A stretch of 64,000 nucleotides of DNA from Epinephelus fuscoguttatus (Eukaryota > Chordata > Actinopteri > Perciformes > Serranidae). A program made the position numbers and the translations under genes. Positions 1 through 25,300 of this stretch are shown piece after piece. The stretch covers positions 22,096,428 through 22,160,427 of the forward strand of contig NC_064759.1 in assembly GCF_011397635.1 (NCBI RefSeq), in the 5' to 3' direction. Position 1 is the first letter of the stretch. The number at the start of each line of letters is the position of its first letter. Below the pieces are notes generated by a model. It worked only from the letters and a program-made list of their open reading frames with translations. It ran no database searches and was not told the DNA's origin.

Positions 1-1555
1 TGGCAACATGTGGGGCTTTCCCTGTTTCCATGGTGATGACGAGCTAGGAGTTTTGGAGCCAGAAAGAGAGACCGAAATAAACACAACAGCGAGTCCTGCT
101 GTAGGAATGATCTGATCGACCAAGTCTTTGCATCTGCGGGTGACATGTCAAAACAGGCTGTTTGTATTCTTGGCCAAAACGTTGCGCTAAATATTGGCAT
201 GTGAATAGATTGGAATAACTTAATTATCTCTGTGAATGTGTGTCATCTTGTAATGGAATAAATAGTTTTACTGCCAGTTTTCTCTCTGTTTTGTCTTTTA
301 ATATTTAGGTTGACTGTATGCCCTGTCATTTTCAGATTCAGGATGTTGAGAGTACAGACTGCGGTCTGTTGCAGCCAATTATATTTGGTGTGGTATTCAG
401 ATAGTATATGCTTAATTTCACATGTAACAGCTGGTGCCACACCTCTCTGGCATACTGGTGTGTGAGTTTGACAGTATTATTAGCAAACATTTATTAGATC
501 AGAACAGAACAGTCTTCTCACAACTTTGCTGACAAAAATGACAACCAGTTTGTTGTCTTGTTCATCCAGTACTTTTATTTTACTTTATATCAGTTCAAAT
601 TTAGTTAAGATGATTAAATATTAGCAAGTTTGGGTAGTGGATTAATTTCTACACATTAAATTTCTTTGCTTTCTCTTAAATTTTATTGGATCATTTTAAA
701 TTCCATCCTCAATTTGTGTGTGTTAAAAGAGCAACAGCAATATTATTTAGAGACAGCAAGGGTGAAACTCACAGATAAACACTTTGCTGACCCCCGAAAC
801 TGCTTACACAACATCACAGGCAGCAGCCGCACTCTGACATCAGAGGGGAAAAAGACCGACAAGTGCAAGCCAGAGAGCAGATGAGTTCAACAGGGAGGGA
901 GACAGAACAATACAGAACCAGAGTGGCAAATTAGGTAACAGGAAATGACAAACATGAAAATGAACTGTTACTCCGGTAACTCATCATGTGACTTGGGGCC
1001 ATGGTGCTTACCTCATTCTTCAGTGTTCAGGGATTAATGGATCGATAGATGGACTGATGACAGAGAGCCAAGCTAGCACTTCTTGTATTGAACTCCTTGG
1101 TCGTACTATCTCCTGTCTGACGGGTTAGCAGTGTGCAGGTGCAGCCGATGTGTTCACGCAAGGCTGATGAACAGGACTGCACAGTGACAATAAAGCTTAA
1201 TTGCTGCTTAATACATAAAATAAACAGTGCATCTGCATCTGAGTGACACCTGAGAAGTGAGAGGGACACCTACAGTTGAGGTGATGATGCCAGTTGAGAT
1301 TTCACAAACACCCCTCTCTTCTTTTTTAAGCTGTAAGTTTATCAGCAGCTATATTTGTTCAGGTCAACCGGGTTGCATGGAGGCTTTTAGACATTATCCA
1401 GTAAAGCAGTACTTCTGCTGAGCTGGCAATCTATCATGGGAAGTTTTAGGTTGCCATAGAAACTACCATTGCTGATCATCTGGCTCAGTGCTGACGCCCC
1501 CTCTTGCATTCCTGCTATCTTTTTTATACCCTCACTTTTTTTTTATCTGGAAAAG

Positions 1556-1950
1556 TAAAGAAAATCAGGAGCGTGCTGGAGAAGAGGGTAAAATGGAGGG
1601 CACAAGCAGATGCTACAGCTCGTCCTCGAGGGAAACGTCTCCTTGTCGATTCCTCGGGGACGCAATCAGAGCAGGAGGCAGATGGTGTAATAATTAGCTG
1701 TATACTTTTAGGTGTTTTTTCTGCCCTTTTAATTGCTTGTGTTTTCTGTTTCTCTTTCCCTCCACTGTTGGTTTTGTTTTCCTTGAATCCCCCTCCTTTG
1801 CTCGATTTCTCCATCTTCCCCTTGTTTTTGCAGTACTGGTCCTTTCCTTCAAGGTTGAGGGCAGCACTGAGAGAGAGCAGTGGAAATCTGCTGACATCAT
1901 CCCCCAAGATCCAGTCATAGCTTGGCTGAGAGAGAAGGAGGGGCAGAGAG
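1556..1950 (+). other. Unassigned exon-like island
   Basis: About 1560-1690 has unusually many CpG dinucleotides for this region and one open frame rich in Arg, Lys, Ser and Glu. A pyrimidine tract ending in CAG at 1831-1833 is a good 3' splice acceptor. If a weak donor at about 1687 were joined to 1834, the frame would stay open into a Glu/Arg-rich stretch that then runs into microsatellite DNA. I recognise no protein family. It could be the last exons of an upstream gene, a 5' noncoding exon of naca, or chance. The low-complexity continuation argues against a real C-terminus. Confidence 0.2.
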
Positions 1951-2045
1951 ATACAGGGAGGAAGGATGGGAGGGAGGAAAGGAGGGAGGAAGGGAAGCAG
2001 GAATTGGGCATCAAGAGAGGATACTGCAGCTCACTCTCAGAATCT

Positions 2046-2078
2046 ACACACACACACACACACACACTCACACACACA
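2046..2078. repeat. (CA)n microsatellite
   Basis: A run of CA dinucleotides with one or two interruptions, followed by further CA/TA alternation to about 2090. A second, shorter CA-rich tract lies at 2231-2261. Both sit within 450 bp upstream of the naca start. Confidence 0.9.
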
Positions 2079-2326
2079 TATACACATATTCAGATGAACT
2101 GGATCATGAGGCTCTAAAACAGACGCCCACAGCAGCAGCATCTCCGTGCTGCACCACAGAGAGAAACCAGCGTACACTCCCATCTCTCACTCTCACTCTT
2201 TCTCTCTCTGTCTGTGTCATTCTGTCTCATACACAAACACACACGCACACACAGACAGACACGTCCTGCAGGGGAGATCTGAGTGTTGGGTCGCTGAGCA
2301 TTCAGGCCCCCTCCTCTCCCCTCCCC

Positions 2327-2350
2327 TTCTTCTTCTTCTTCTTCTTCTTT
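2327..2350. repeat. (TTC)n trinucleotide tract
   Basis: About eight TTC units inside a longer pyrimidine-rich stretch (about 2310-2400) just upstream of the naca start codon. Pyrimidine-rich DNA at the start of translation-factor genes can include the transcription start (TOP-type promoters), but no start site can be fixed here. Confidence 0.85.
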
Positions 2351-2455
2351 CCCCCTCTCCACACTCACTCTCTCACTCCCTCTCTCTGTTCACCTTGTCT
2401 GTTCCGGCTGTATGGTTTATTGTTGCGTCAGAGCCAAAGAGAGCCAGCGAGAAGC

Positions 2456-16211
<13,756 letters not shown>

Positions 16212-16320
16212 GTGGTGAGGATGATTTGACTCCTGACCCCCTCCTCCAGCCTATAAAGCCTAAACGCCACTGACTCTTCTGTATCGCTGCTACTGTATGT
16301 TGCATCCCCAATATCTGCTA

Positions 16321-16326
16321 AATAAA
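16321..16326 (+). terminator. naca: naca polyadenylation signal
   Basis: A canonical AATAAA hexamer 110 nt after the naca stop codon, followed within 30 nt by GT-rich sequence. This implies a short 3' untranslated region, as is common for abundant translation-related mRNAs. Confidence 0.85.
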
Positions 16327-16855
16327 GTCTGTTCCAACGTGGGCTTTGAGTCCACTGTCAGATTGACTTTACTGAAAAGATTAAAGATGGTTTGATGTAG
16401 GTGACACTCCCCGACCACCACACAACCCTGCAGCTAAGCGCCTCAACCACTGATTTTGTGTGAATGCAGCTGAACTTGTTTTAAAATTATAGGGGCAGTG
16501 CAGTCCTTTACATTCTGCAAATTCACAAGGCTCATATTTCAAACTGCTGTTCCCTGTTTTCAGGATTAGTCCGTCAATCGACCAACCAATGCCCACACCT
16601 TTTTGCATTGTCTTTGCTAATCTTTCAAAAACTATCGTATCATTATATATCATACTTAAATCTTTTACTTGTTTCACATGTTTTCACCTGATAGGTGTGA
16701 ACCAAAAGCAAACAAAACAAACTTTCAACACAGAAATGGAGCTGTCTACCACTCAGAGTGACAACAATGTAGTTAAAAGTTGTTTTTTATGCCGATGTTA
16801 AGGGTTAACAAGCTGTTATTTGTATGTATGCGCGATTGAAAAACGTGCAAAAGGC

Positions 16856-16939
16856 TTTTTTAAAATCCATATCTCCAACTCTTCATGCGAAAAAAAAAAT
16901 CATTTATGGAGTCATAATATATTTTCATTTGGCATTTAG
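16856..16939. repeat. Duplicated segment, copy 1 left piece
   Basis: Matches 21984-22067 at most positions. Copy 1 continues at 18246 after a 1.3 kb TTAA element that interrupts it. The two pieces plus the intact copy at 21984-22934 are a direct duplication of about 950 bp. Confidence 0.8.
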
Positions 16940-18245
16940 AGGTCTAGTGTGTAGGATTTGTGCCAGCCAACTGAAACTTTTCCCCTGTGCTAAGCATGTA
17001 GAACCATGGAGGCTGATGTGAAAACGTGAATGGTCCTATCTATAGCCAGTGTTTGGTTTGTCCATTCTGGGCTACATGATGGGTTGCTTACCCTGGAAAT
17101 CCAGAGTTTAAATTTGCTCAGTGAGTCACTCTGGCAATCAGTAATGATGCTCATTACCCATGCCGTTTGAGCCGAGCTGCACCAATCACATCGGTGTATC
17201 TGATATAGGCGGGCCAGAGGCGAGCTAAACAGATGACGACATTGCTGCAACGACAAAGTCCGGAATCAGTCAGTAAACATTGCAAGATGGCTACGGATGA
17301 CCACCAGTTGTTTGAAAAGGCTTTGGCCGCTACAATGAACGAGTTACACTTGGCCTTTTCTCGAAAAGAGGAACAGAAGACGGCGCTCGAATCTTTCCTT
17401 TGCAAGAAGGACATTTTTGCTGTTTGCCGACCGTATACGGCAAGAGTCTAATCTACCAGTTAGCTCCGCTGGTAGCACTCTGGATACGTCACCCCGTGTA
17501 TTGTTCTGATTGGTCATAGTGTTATCCAGTTGCGTGCAGTGATATTCTCAAATGCATGCTTGGTGCCATTTGCATTACTCATAGCCAGACCCTAAATCTT
17601 TCTAGATTTGGGTCTGGATTTCTAGGCTATGGATTGCTAGGAAGAGGACCCACTCCATATGTAGATATAAACAGCTCATTCTAAGGTAACCAAAACACAA
17701 CTATTCTAATTTTCAGGTGATTATAAACCAATGAAAAAAATGGTCATATACCATTTTATATACCATTTCTGCTGATGGGTTCCAAGACCAGCAGAGTATA
17801 GCTAATTCGGAAGATCGATAACACACAATTCTCAAAGAAGGCTTGGCTTGGACATGAAGAGGCAATTAGGTGGGCCAAGGTGATTATTTGTGGCAAGGTC
17901 ATCAGGTATTCAATCATTCATTTTCAGTAACCGCCTATCCTGTTAGGGGTCAAGTGGGGGCTGGAGCCTATCCCAGCTGACATTGAGCAAGAGGTGGGGT
18001 ACACCCTGGACAGGTCGCCAGACTATCACATTGTTGACACATAGAGACAGACAACCATTCACACTCTCCCATTTGCACGTACAGCCAATTAAAAGTCACC
18101 AGTTAACCTAACCTGCATGTCTTTGGATTGTGGGAGGAAGCTGGAGTACCTAGAGAAAACGCACGCTGACAAGAGGAGAACATGCAGACTCCGTAAAGGG
18201 TTTGAATCCCTCACTTGTGCCCCCTAAATCCAAAACACTGGACCT
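16940..18245 (+). mobile_element. TTAA-type nonautonomous DNA element with a nested retroposon
   Basis: The ends are inverted repeats: left AGGTCTAGTGTGTAGGATTT, right the reverse complement of AGGTCCAGTGTTTTGGATTT. Flanks are TTAG (16936-16939) and TCAA (18246-18249), each one base from TTAA. The uninterrupted paralogous copy reads TTAA at this exact spot (22066-22070), which gives an empty site. Elements with the same ends occur at 35817-36415 and, in part, from 60337. No transposase frame was seen. A LINE-type tail is nested inside (about 17925-18215). Confidence 0.85.
17925..18215 (+). mobile_element. RTE/Expander-like retroposon 3' fragment
   Basis: Contains strings shared by a very common teleost retroposon tail: GGAGCCTATCCCAGCTGACA, GGTACACCCTGGACAGGTCG, AACCTGCATGTCTTTGGA and GAGAACATGCAGACTCC. 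It has no coding frame and is a dead-on-arrival 3' fragment. The family name is from memory and would need a repeat-library match. Confidence 0.65.
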
Positions 18246-19105
18246 TCAATGTGAAAGGCGTGCTATATCATCACATGCTGTTTATGTGTGGCAGATGCCA
18301 AGAGCTTGGGGAAAAAGGCGAATCAAAAACATTATTTCTGGTCATGGCTTTTTAAAAAAAACTACAGAAATGTGCAGCATTGTGAGATTACATATAATTG
18401 TGTCAATGTTTTGCAGAAGCAGTCTGCAGATATTGAAACAAATACTTTGCACTGCTAAATGATTTTCTGGTCCCAGAAGATTTATGCAAGTCTCACAATT
18501 ATTCGGACCTTTAATACCAACCCCGGAGAAAATAAGCTCATTAATCAGAGTTTAGTATACAACTGCTCACATTGTCTCAAATGTTCCCACTCTATAGAGT
18601 TACATTTTGCCAGCACTGTGCCAGACTCAGATGTTACATATTTCCAAGACAAAAACTGAATGTGTCATTAGGAAACTGAACTCTCGTGCTGTTTTGTTTC
18701 TCACTCTGATATAATGTCACACAATACACATGACACAAACGTGCCCAGACAGATGCCAAATGCCTTTCTGACAGTCCATCACCTTTAAAGTACAAAACAG
18801 ATCAGAGTACAAAACATATACATGGAACTGCAGGGTTCTGCTTTGACAAGTGTTGGCAATAACAGACACTTAAACCAGCATGTTGAGTCGGCACTTTAAA
18901 ATTACAAGCAATTACTCTACATGTGAATACATACAGCCTGTCCCTTTGACTGACTTAGCTCCCATTCTTATTTAAATGCAGATGTGAGGCTATGATATGT
19001 TTCAGTGTGTAAAATTATATAAAAAGTACCGGCATTAATTAATGAAATACTGTCACAGGCAATGTAAACCTACAAATTAAACAATCCAAATGACCACTGG
19101 AAATG
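18246..19105. repeat. Duplicated segment, copy 1 main piece
   Basis: Runs parallel to 22071-22934 nearly base for base, including a long shared block around TTTAATACCAACCCCGGAG. It lies directly downstream of the glipr2 stop (minus strand, 19354), so it probably covers the glipr2 3' untranslated region or flank. A minus-strand ATTAAA at 18510-18515 could serve as its poly(A) signal. Confidence 0.85.
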
Positions 19106-19353
19106 CTTCTGTTAGCAATGTCAAACAGTACTGTATCATACAAAAGTCCCCTTTCAAATGACAACACAGGACTATATGTACATTTCATCCACACAGAAAT
19201 CCACACAGGATAGTGGTATAGATCTCTATGAGGCAAGAGGTGGTGCTCTCCTGAGTATCCTTCATCACTGTGCAGGTTGAAAACTTCAGACTCTCCTGGA
19301 AAATGGAATGAATACCTTCAGGCTTGAGTCAAGTGTTGGGGATCTAGACATCA

Positions 19354-22300
19354 TTAGGTGGTTTTAGCTGGGAGGACGTTGTTCTCAAAGTGTCCCTGGT
19401 TAGTGATATTCCCAGCTGGGAAGTATCTGGCCACCACGAAGGAAGAGCCATCTGATGCAGTGGCTTTACCAACACCCAGCTTAGTGCTGCTCTTCCACAC
19501 CATCGCTGTGAAATGGCCTAGATGTGAGTGAGAGAAAAAAAGGAGTAAATTAATGGCACACAAAGCAGGAGGGGATCAGACTGTTAGGACACGGCTGAGT
19601 GCAGTTCCTCTAAATATTTACAGAAAAAAAAAGAATTTTAATTCCTCTCTTACTCATCAGTCCAAAACCTCCCTGCACACTTTCTGTCTTTCTTTCTCTA
19701 TCAGACAACTTTATATGAATCAGTGTGAATCACTGTGATGAGCTGGAGCAATCTGCTTCATGTGTGATTAAGTTAAAAAGGCTCATGCACACTGGAGTCT
19801 GAGGCTATAGGAAACCATCTGGAGGAATTAGGCCATACTGGAAATGACATGTGGGCTGAAGAGTGATACAGAGGACTGTGATTTCCCCTCAGTTTCCCCA
19901 TGGCTGCTCACTGACTCAGACAGTCACACGCTGACTGAGGTGTGACATCAACAGGGGAACAACAACAACCTTGCCCATGCCTGGGTAAACATGACACCGA
20001 GACAGAGAAACTGACAGCCAGTGAACAGAAAATGACAAAGAGAAATAGAGCAAGAAATAGATACACTGAGATAAATGCACAGATCCAAAAATGAGGAGGA
20101 ATAAAATGAGACAAGACCAAAGGATACGACAACAAATGAGAAGGGAAATGTTTGCACATCCAGGTTAAGCTGAAAAAGTCACTTTTGAAATATTTGAAAA
20201 ATAAAGACATTTTCCTATTGCATTCAGTGCGATGAGCAAAGTTTTTATTATGTCAGGGCTTCTAGGAATAATTATTTTCAGTATTGATAAATCTACTGAT
20301 TTTTCCCCTTTATGAATTGATTCATTTTTGGGATATTAAGCCTTGGAAAACAGTTAAAAATTGCAATTCCAGTAGCCAAGTTAACATACTTAAATTGCTT
20401 GTTTCAGCTCATAACCTAACATGCACAAAATTCTAACCATTTTCTTAAAAAATTATCTACCTGTCTTCTAATCAAGGAATCAACTAATTGTTTAAGTTTT
20501 TCTATGTTTTGTTTTTCTGACTTATGAGTTTAATTGTTACATACTGTATTTTAACGGAGATCTTTATTTAACGTGAATCTATATCCTCTTTTACACTGCC
20601 AGATTTTCGGCGAATGTTGGGCCATTTTGCCGGCAAGCTGCAAGCGTTTAGACACACAGAGCTGGATTGGCAAGTTGATCGGAGGCGCCCAATTTTGCGC
20701 CTCGTAGGGTAGTCATATTGGCAGAGCCCTTTTAGTTTAAACAGACCGAGGCGGCCTTCCGCAACGGGAGGGGCTGTTGAAGACTTGTGGGAGGAGCTGT
20801 TGATGACGCCGCACGTGCGACCCACTGGCGGTGGATAAACAAGAAACAGCTGATAGCAGGAATTAGCGAGCAGCTAGTAGCAAGAGGGCAACGTAAACCT
20901 GACAGACACTGTAAAGATGAGCAACTGGGGAGACAAAGAATTGCGCGCCCTCCTTGCCCTCGCAAACGGAGAGGCCATTAACCGTCAAATGACGGGGACG
21001 GTGAAGAACGGGCCAACTTACGAGAGAATTGCCGAAGGACTGACTAGCCACGGCTTCCCTCCCACGTCACTGTTTACGTCACACGCTGAGCTACACGTTT
21101 TGTTACTTGCTCACGCCCCCATTGCCCCGAAAAAGGCGCATTCTGTATAACAAAAGTAGGTAGGCGGCATTTTGCTGCACTCCCTGATTTTGTTTTTATA
21201 CTGCCAATGCTGAAAAAGACTGATTGGGCTTCCCTGTAAATTTGCACAATTCTGATCTAAAAAGGGCTATGGTTCAGTGATTGTCTGGGCTCTCAACATG
21301 GAGGTGGCTGAGACTGCAGCTAGCAGCTGATGATGCTAACACTTAAAACAGCAGGAACAGTGCTGATCAACCTGGTCTCACTCTGAAGTCATCGAAATCT
21401 GGTGCTTGGGCAGTGACTTGCAGCATCAGACACTGATGAAAAAAGCTGTCCTTTAATGCTGTCGTGATAGGTGGCCGGTCGCCATTATAGTTTAAGGGCA
21501 CTCAGTGGTGTCAGGGGGAAACCCAACAAGGCAAGAATGAAAGTTAAGGTGGTGAAAGTCTGAGTAGGGTGGAGGGGTCCAACAAACACCGACTTTCACT
21601 TGCAAGAGTAGTGTTTGAGTCCCATGAGATTATAAAGCCAAACCCTGTTCTTTTTTCCTAAACCTATGGCCATGTGTTTTTGTTGCCTAAACCCAACCAC
21701 GTGTGTTAGTTGTTGGAGGGAAAAAAACGTCTATTTGCATTGTACTGATGTAGCGTGTTTATTTTGAAAGAGACTGTATGTAAACATTAAATTTCCTGTG
21801 AAAACAGAAGTGTAATTTGAAGGAAGACAATACATTGAACAGGCATAACTAACGCATCTAGGGTAAATTTCACGTTGTATCTGGACGTGGAAAGTCCATG
21901 ATCACATGTCAATATGTGACGAGGTCGGAGTGAGAATGTGTTGTGCTGATAGAGCTTACCGTGTTAACTAGGGAGCGTTTACTTTTTAAAAAAAATCTAT
22001 ATCTCAAACTCTTTATGTGATTTTTTTTTTGTATTCATATGCTCGAAATATATTCTCATTAGGCATTTAAAGTGAAAGGCGTGCTCTGTCATCACATGCT
22101 GTTCATGTGTGGCAGACGCCAAACGCTGAGAGAAATAGGCGAGGCAAAAACATAATTACTGGTGATGGCTTTTTTAAGGAAACAATGCAATGTACTGCAT
22201 TGTAAGATTACATTTAATAATTTCACTTTTTGCAGGAGCAGTCTGCAGATATTAAAAATAAATAAATACTTTGCACTGCTAAATTGTTTTCCAGAGGATT

Positions 22301-25300
22301 TATGCCAGTCTCACAATTATTCGGACCTTTAATACCAACCCCGGAGAAAATAAGCTCATTAATCAGTGTTTAGTAAACTGCTCACATTGTCCCAAATGTT
22401 CCCACTCTATAGAGTTACACTTCGCCAGCACTGTGCCAGACTCAAATGTAAAAAAGTGGATGTGTCATTATGAAACTGAACTCTCATGCTGTTTTGTTTC
22501 TCACTCTGATATAATGTCACACAATACACATGACACAAGTGTGCCCAGACAGATGCCAAATGCCTTTCTGACAGTCCATCACCTTTAAAGTACAAAACAG
22601 ATCAGAGTACAAAACATATACGTGGAACAGCAGGGTTCTGCTTTGACAAGTGTTGGCAATAACAGACACTTAAACCAGCATGTTGAGTCAGCACTTTTAA
22701 ATTACAAGCAATTACTCTACATGTGAATGCACAAAGCCTGTCCCTTTGACTGACTTAGCTTCCATTCTTATTTAAATGCAGATGTGAGGTGACGATGTGT
22801 TTCGCTGTGTGAAACTATAAAAAGTATTGGCAACTGGCAATTGGCAGTAAATGAATGAAATGCTGTCACAGGCAATGTAAATGAACATCAAAACCTAAAT
22901 TAGGCTAAACAATCCAAATGGTCACTGGAAATGTGAACCGGGGAGAACTGGAGGGTGGGCGCTACGCTTCCACAACAACGCTGTCCCAATATCAACTGCT
23001 GTATGAGCGCTATGTAGAGCCACAGCAATTAGCTAGCCAGTGGGATACACACACACAGGGGATCATGTGCACAAACATGCATGCGTGGCTGGAGCCTCTA
23101 TGGGGTCATCCCTATGTTCCCCGCTTTCCGAAAAGAGAAAATGCTGAATTAAATCAGGGAAGCCCCGCATAGACTATTTGTTGTGGAATTCGGCAAATTT
23201 TAGTGGAGAAAATGAGCCCTTTCTAAATATATGTGACTTTTGGGGAGCGTTGTCTGCGCCTTTGGGCATATAATCATGCGATCACATGAGGTAAGTGTGT
23301 TTATCTTTCACGTTTCAGGGGGAACATTGGACCCAGGGAACACAGGACCCTTTTTCGAAAAAGCGGGGAACAAAGGACCCTTTTCCGGAAAAAGGGTCCT
23401 ATGTTCTGCACCCGGGGAACATAGGACCCTTTTTCGGTCCCTATATTATAGGGGAACATAGGTACGGCTCCGTGTCTACCATGACAAAGAACAGAGAAGC
23501 TTAGATTACAACACACACAGAGGGAGTGTGACCTCATTCTCTGCTCAAGATGCTATTATATCTTTATATCGGAAAAGTTGCAATCATTACTTATGATTAT
23601 CCTGAAACTGAATTTGGTAATTTTGCCCAATTAGTTGTTATTATAGTGTAGGTAAGGAGGTTAGCCAGTGACTGAAATATGACAGGAAGTGAGGGAGACA
23701 GACAGACATCTTGTGCAAATCTCACCAGTGCCAGAGGAGAATCCAGGACGGTTGAAGTTGTACTGTTTCACTTCATCATACCAGCGGTCTGCTACATCCT
23801 TTCCTGCATGGGACAAAGTGTAACCTCAACTTCAAGGACAATCAGATCAGCCTTAAGTCGTACATATTGATCAGAATGACAGCAGTATAAGAAGAGTGCA
23901 CCCTGGAGCCACAAATCTCTTTGGGGCACATGTTGTTTACAATGCTGCACTTTTTGTCACCCAGTGGTGCACTGTGGGAGATGTTTTATGAATCACACCG
24001 TCCGGGGCTGACATATTTCTGCAGTGAGTCATGGTGTCTGAGCTCTCAAACACAGTGCGAAGTGGAGGGGAAATAGATCCCAGCTGTTCACTTTCAGGGT
24101 AGGACAGTTCACTTTCAGGCCTGTAGACTGAATTATTGTGTGTATGGAGGGTTGTGTATCTCAGGAGGAGCACAAAGACAGGATGCACAAAATTATTCAC
24201 TTTTTAGAATAGTATATTGAGAATGTGTGTACGTATATATATATATGTACCTGATTGATCATAGGAGGCCCATGCCAGGTTCTCTCCACAGCTCCCTCTA
24301 CTGGACTCCACGCTGTGCTTCAGGATCCTTGTGCTGGCCAGACTTTCAGCATAACTGCAGACAGTGACAAAGAAAGTTGCAGATAGTACTGCTGAAATAG
24401 TCTTCTCCGCCATGAATCCTGCAACAAAATCCGCTCCTGCTCTGGACAGATTGTCACTGCGGGTGGCTTATACTTTAAAGCTTGTCATTTCTTCAGATTA
24501 AAGCTTCCTGATGTCTCAGTTTTCAAAAGCTTGCTGCACTCTGCCGTTCTCCTTCCCTCAAGACAAACAATTAAAAACCCTTACCTCAGAGGTTTAATAG
24601 AGTGTAAATATGCAAAGCAGGCACAGAAACCAGTTCCTTTTAAACAACTGCTTTTGGTACCGTTTAAAAGACCATCTGGGGCTTACACAACATTTCCATG
24701 AAGTTCATTCTGCACAGTGACAAAGGAGTTTATGCCAACCGACTGCTTTTAACCAATTTAGTGTTGATGCAGTGATAATATTTACTCCAATTTACAATCT
24801 TGGGTGTGACCACAAGGACAGTGTTTAACATCTTGGCATGGCAGTATCTTGTTTACATCTCTGTTAATAAGACAATTGACTATCATGTGACTGCCATGTG
24901 ACCTCACAGCACAGTGTGGAATACACCACAGAAGTTAAATACAGGAAGTGTCCCTCAGTACAAAAGTGTTGTTTTTTTTTTTGAATGAAAAATCAAACCC
25001 CAGCTTTTCAGATACAAATCCAGCGAGCTTTGTTACTCATATGGTTGGATTATTTTCTAAATCTAGACATTATTCCTCAAGACATGCAGCTGTGAATGAG
25101 CAAATCATGCCCAACTGTCCTCTTGAACAGGGGTGAAACAGCTGCAAGTAGTGATGGGCGAAAATGAACAAATGGCTCTTTTTGAATGACTTAAGTTTTA
25201 GAGCAGCCTGTCAATCGTCCAAGTGCTTATGACTCCCCAACTTTTCCCACTCGTCCACTCATGGTTATTGTACGCTACTGATCACACTGCCTGCTACAAT

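Larger units (their letters stand above)
1..2455. other. Region upstream of naca, no firm gene
   Basis: No recognisable gene was found on either strand. The first 1.4 kb is ordinary AT-rich noncoding DNA with only short chance reading frames. An exon-like CpG-rich island lies at about 1560-1690 (separate entry). From 1920 to 2400 the sequence is dominated by GA-rich, CA-rich and TTC repeats, then by a pyrimidine-rich stretch just before the naca start. An ATG at 2412 lies 44 nt before the naca start in another frame; it would be an upstream overlapping ORF only if transcription begins before it. The transcription start cannot be placed from sequence alone. Confidence 0.6.
19518..23725 (-). 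other. glipr2: glipr2 intron 4, repeat-filled
   Basis: The largest intron of the gene. From low to high coordinates it holds plain sequence (19520-20570), a Harbinger-like gene fragment (20575-21285), the compact 7-bp-duplication element (21368-21943), the second copy of the gene's 3' flank (21984-22934), and a GGGAACATAGGACCC repeat block (23105-23460). The splice sites of exons 4 and 5 are intact. Confidence 0.85.

Noticed and set aside
20917..21150. Independent host gene of 77 residues
   Set aside because: It resembles only the start of a Harbinger-associated Myb protein, stops abruptly, and lies in a repeat-rich intron on the strand opposite to glipr2.
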